Shown in pieces: positions 62,220-64,000 of a stretch of DNA of 64,000 nucleotides (positions are counted from its first letter, which is position 1; each line of letters begins with the position of its first letter). The position numbers were made by a program, and so were the translations under genes. The notes beneath the pieces are model-generated. The model saw only the letters and a list, made by a program, of their open reading frames with translations, had not been told where the DNA came from and searched no databases. Origin of the DNA: Paenibacillus sp. FSL R7-0273 (GTDB taxonomy: Bacteria > Bacillota > Bacilli > Paenibacillales > Paenibacillaceae); assembly GCF_000758625.1 (NCBI RefSeq), contig NZ_CP009283.1, positions 7,024,501 through 7,088,500 of the forward strand, read 5' to 3'.

Positions 62220-62273
62220 CTTTTCATTATCACCAGTTGTCATTTTTTATTTTATTGTGCCCCGGGAGGAACT

Positions 62274-63449
62274 ATGGATTATCCTGTTAATATTTTGATT
62301 GTAGACGATCGTCCTGATGAATTCCTCTCCGTGCAAGCCCTGCTTGCGGATAAACCATACCAGCTGGTTCATGCCACCTCAGGAATGGATGCCTTGAAGT
62401 ACCTGCTGGAGCAAGAGTTTGCCCTGATTATTATGGATGTCCTGATGCCTGATATGAATGGCTTTGAAACGGCCAAGCGGATCAAGATGCGCAAAAAGTC
62501 CAAGGATATTCCGATTATTTTTCTGACCTCGCTCACGTCGGAGCTGGAGAATTACATGATGGCTTATACAGCCGGGGCGATTGATTATTTGACCAAGCCC
62601 TTTCACCCCCTGGTGCTTAAGAGCAAAATTGACGGATTTGTCCGCATGTTTCAGACCCGCAAGGAGCTGCAGCTCAAAACACAGGAGCTGGAGTCAGCCA
62701 ATGCCGTGCTTACCGAGCTGAAGGATACCGCCGAAGTCGCACTCCGGATCAAAAGCGGCTTCCTCGCCATGATGAGCCACGAAATACGGACGCCGCTGAA
62801 CGGGATTATTGCCATGTCAGATGTGCTGCGAACCTCGGAGCTGTCGTCCGGCGATCTGGAAATGGCTGATATCATCCATACCAGCGGTCATGCGCTGCTG
62901 TCGGTGATCAATCATATTCTGGACTTCACCAAAATTGAATCCGGCAAAATGGAGCTCGACTATGAGCTGTTCAATCTGCATTCCTGCCTTAAGGAAACGC
63001 TCGACCTGTTCAGGGCGCTGGCCATGGAACGCAGCCTGAAGCTGGAACTGATCATTGATCCCAATATCCCCGCCCTGCTGGTCGGGGATTCTAACCGCCT
63101 GAGACAGGTGCTTAACAACCTGATCGGCAATGCCATCAAATTCACCGCCAGCGGCAGTGTAAAGGTGAATGCCCGGCTCAGGCAGGCGATTGACGGCGTG
63201 CTGCAGCTGGAGTTCATAGTTGAGGATACCGGTATCGGCATTCCGGAGGATAAAATGAAATATCTGTTCCAGCCGTTCACCCAGGTTGATGCAACCATTA
63301 ACCGCAAATTCGGCGGCACCGGCCTCGGCCTGTCCATATGCAAAATGCTCGTGGAGCTGATGGGCGGCACCATCTATGCCAGAACAGGCATAGAGCAGGG
63401 GGCAGCCTTTATCTTTACCATTCAGGTCACGGAGGGCCGTCCGGACTAG
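62274..63449 (+). CDS. Cytoplasmic response regulator-histidine kinase fusion
   Basis: A 391-residue protein without membrane segments. Receiver residues 5-120 with DD at LIVDDRPDEF, phosphoacceptor in IIMDVLMPDMNGFE and Lys in YLTKPFHP. A short coiled coil (126-155) leads to HisKA SGFLAMMSHEIRTPLNGIIAM (His near 168) and HATPase motifs NNLIGNAIKF, DTGIGI, GGTGLGL. It probably receives phosphate from the preceding hybrid kinase and relays it. The start lies after GGGAGGA. A bidirectional terminator follows. Confidence 0.93.
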   Translation: MDYPVNILIVDDRPDEFLSVQALLADKPYQLVHATSGMDALKYLLEQEFALIIMDVLMPDMNGFETAKRIKMRKKSKDIPIIFLTSLTSELENYMMAYTAGAIDYLTKPFHPLVLKSKIDGFVRMFQTRKELQLKTQELESANAVLTELKDTAEVALRIKSGFLAMMSHEIRTPLNGIIAMSDVLRTSELSSGDLEMADIIHTSGHALLSVINHILDFTKIESGKMELDYELFNLHSCLKETLDLFRALAMERSLKLELIIDPNIPALLVGDSNRLRQVLNNLIGNAIKFTASGSVKVNARLRQAIDGVLQLEFIVEDTGIGIPEDKMKYLFQPFTQVDATINRKFGGTGLGLSICKMLVELMGGTIYARTGIEQGAAFIFTIQVTEGRPD

Positions 63450-63460
63450 CATTCTTTTCA

Positions 63461-63504
63461 AAAAAAACCGCAAGTCTCCGTGAAGAGAGCTTGCGGTTTT
63501 TTTT
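63461..63504. terminator. Bidirectional terminator between kinase and HxlR-type genes
   Basis: AAAACCGCAAG (63464-63474) pairs with CTTGCGGTTTT (63490-63500); A-run before and T-run after, so it works on both strands. Confidence 0.85.
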
Positions 63505-63518
63505 GCCCTAATTCAGGC

Positions 63519-63905
63519 TTATTCAACAGGCTGAGCGTCCATTTTTTTATGATTCAGGACGTTGTCCTCCAGTACGGAAAATTTATCCCCGTACTCCCTG
63601 ATGATGTGCTGCTCCCCCCAGGCACACAGCGAATCCAGAATGGCACGCAGCGACTGCCCGTATTCACTCAGCTCATATTCCACCTTGGGCGGTACCTGAT
63701 TGTAGCTGATCCGGTTGACGATCCCGTCCTCCTCCAGCTCGCGGAGCTGCTGGGTTAACATCTTTTGCGTGATATTCGGCATATGCCGCTTCAAATCGCT
63801 GGTCCGCAGCTTGCCATGGGTCAGATGGCAGAGAATGACGCATTTCCACTTGCCTCCAATCACCTCAAGCGTTGCCTCAACAGAAATATTATATTTTTTG
63901 GACAT
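63519..63905 (-). CDS. HxlR-family winged-helix transcriptional regulator
   Basis: A 128-residue regulator. Marks: [54 protein letters not shown] and PPKVEYELSEYGQSLRAILDSL. Two cysteines occur (KCVILCHL and LCAWGEQH). The ATG at 63905 follows CAGGAGGAAC. The target gene would lie beyond the window or be divergent. It is about as close to the regulator at 14181-14555 as any two family members. Confidence 0.93.
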   Translation of the reverse strand: MSKKYNISVEATLEVIGGKWKCVILCHLTHGKLRTSDLKRHMPNITQKMLTQQLRELEEDGIVNRISYNQVPPKVEYELSEYGQSLRAILDSLCAWGEQHIIREYGDKFSVLEDNVLNHKKMDAQPVE

Positions 63906-64000
63906 GGGGTTCCTCCTGAAAGTTTGGTATCACAGCTTCCTTGGATAATCTTCGCTTGGCTCGGAAGCATATGCTCAGTTTATCCTATGGGTACTTTTTA

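Noticed and set aside
1..64000. tRNA, rRNA, prophage or conjugative element
   Set aside because: No cloverleaf, rRNA stretch, integrase, phage structural gene or att-like repeat was seen.

Overview
The window looks like a chromosomal segment of a Paenibacillus-type Gram-positive bacterium. The inference rests on mid-50s GC with strong GGAGG ribosome sites, YesMN-type two-component systems inside sugar ABC operons, AglEFG-like transporters with a GH65 phosphorylase, 7TMR-DISM kinases, a class D sortase, copper-amine-oxidase-N surface proteins, palindromic intergenic repeats and an xpt-pbuX operon under a purine riboswitch. No rRNA, tRNA, prophage or CRISPR array was seen. The only mobile element is a lone TnpB (IS200/IS605-type) unit.

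Layout. 1-6.9 kb: LacI regulator, solute-binding protein, two permeases and a GH65 phosphorylase (cut by the window edge), all on the minus strand, with two identical candidate LacI operators. 7.3-11.9 kb: a luciferase-like oxidoreductase, an LPDTA-anchored surface protein with its class D sortase, and peptidase T. 11.9-12.9 kb: non-coding, with a strong terminator and an exact 52-bp tandem hairpin array. 13-14.6 kb: an old yellow enzyme and an HxlR-type regulator. 14.7-24.8 kb: a YesMN-controlled ABC operon divergent from a heparinase II/III-like protein and a KdgF-like cupin, together a plausible uronate-polysaccharide utilisation locus. 25.3-26.5 kb: hxlAB (ribulose monophosphate formaldehyde fixation). 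26.8-34.9 kb: a MATE pump, a methyltransferase, cold-shock genes, a metallo-hydrolase, a HAD phosphatase, the TnpB element and a copper-amine-oxidase-N protein.

35-46.4 kb: a second-messenger and exopolysaccharide region. It has an active-looking GGDEF cyclase and a six-gene operon (GH8-like lipoprotein, polytopic protein, DUF2334 protein, GT2 synthase, BcsB-like protein, membrane protein with a degenerate GGDEF domain). The degenerate domain keeps the c-di-GMP inhibitory-site motif at the correct spacing, as in the Listeria Pss system, so it is probably the c-di-GMP receptor for polysaccharide synthesis.

46.6-50.9 kb: a K+ channel with TrkA-N domain, a DUF350 protein, a lipoprotein, a glutathionylspermidine-synthase-like ATP-grasp enzyme, a Ser/Gly-tailed protein and a small protein. 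This resembles the poorly understood E. coli yjf/ygi ATP-grasp neighbourhoods and is the best candidate for an undescribed system here. 51-63.9 kb: a dense signalling block with a 7TMR-DISM hybrid kinase whose first phosphoacceptor His is replaced by Ser, a SARP-like response regulator, the xpt-pbuX riboswitch operon, a 1313-residue hybrid kinase with a roughly 350-residue repetitive coiled coil, a response-regulator/kinase fusion and a second HxlR-type regulator.
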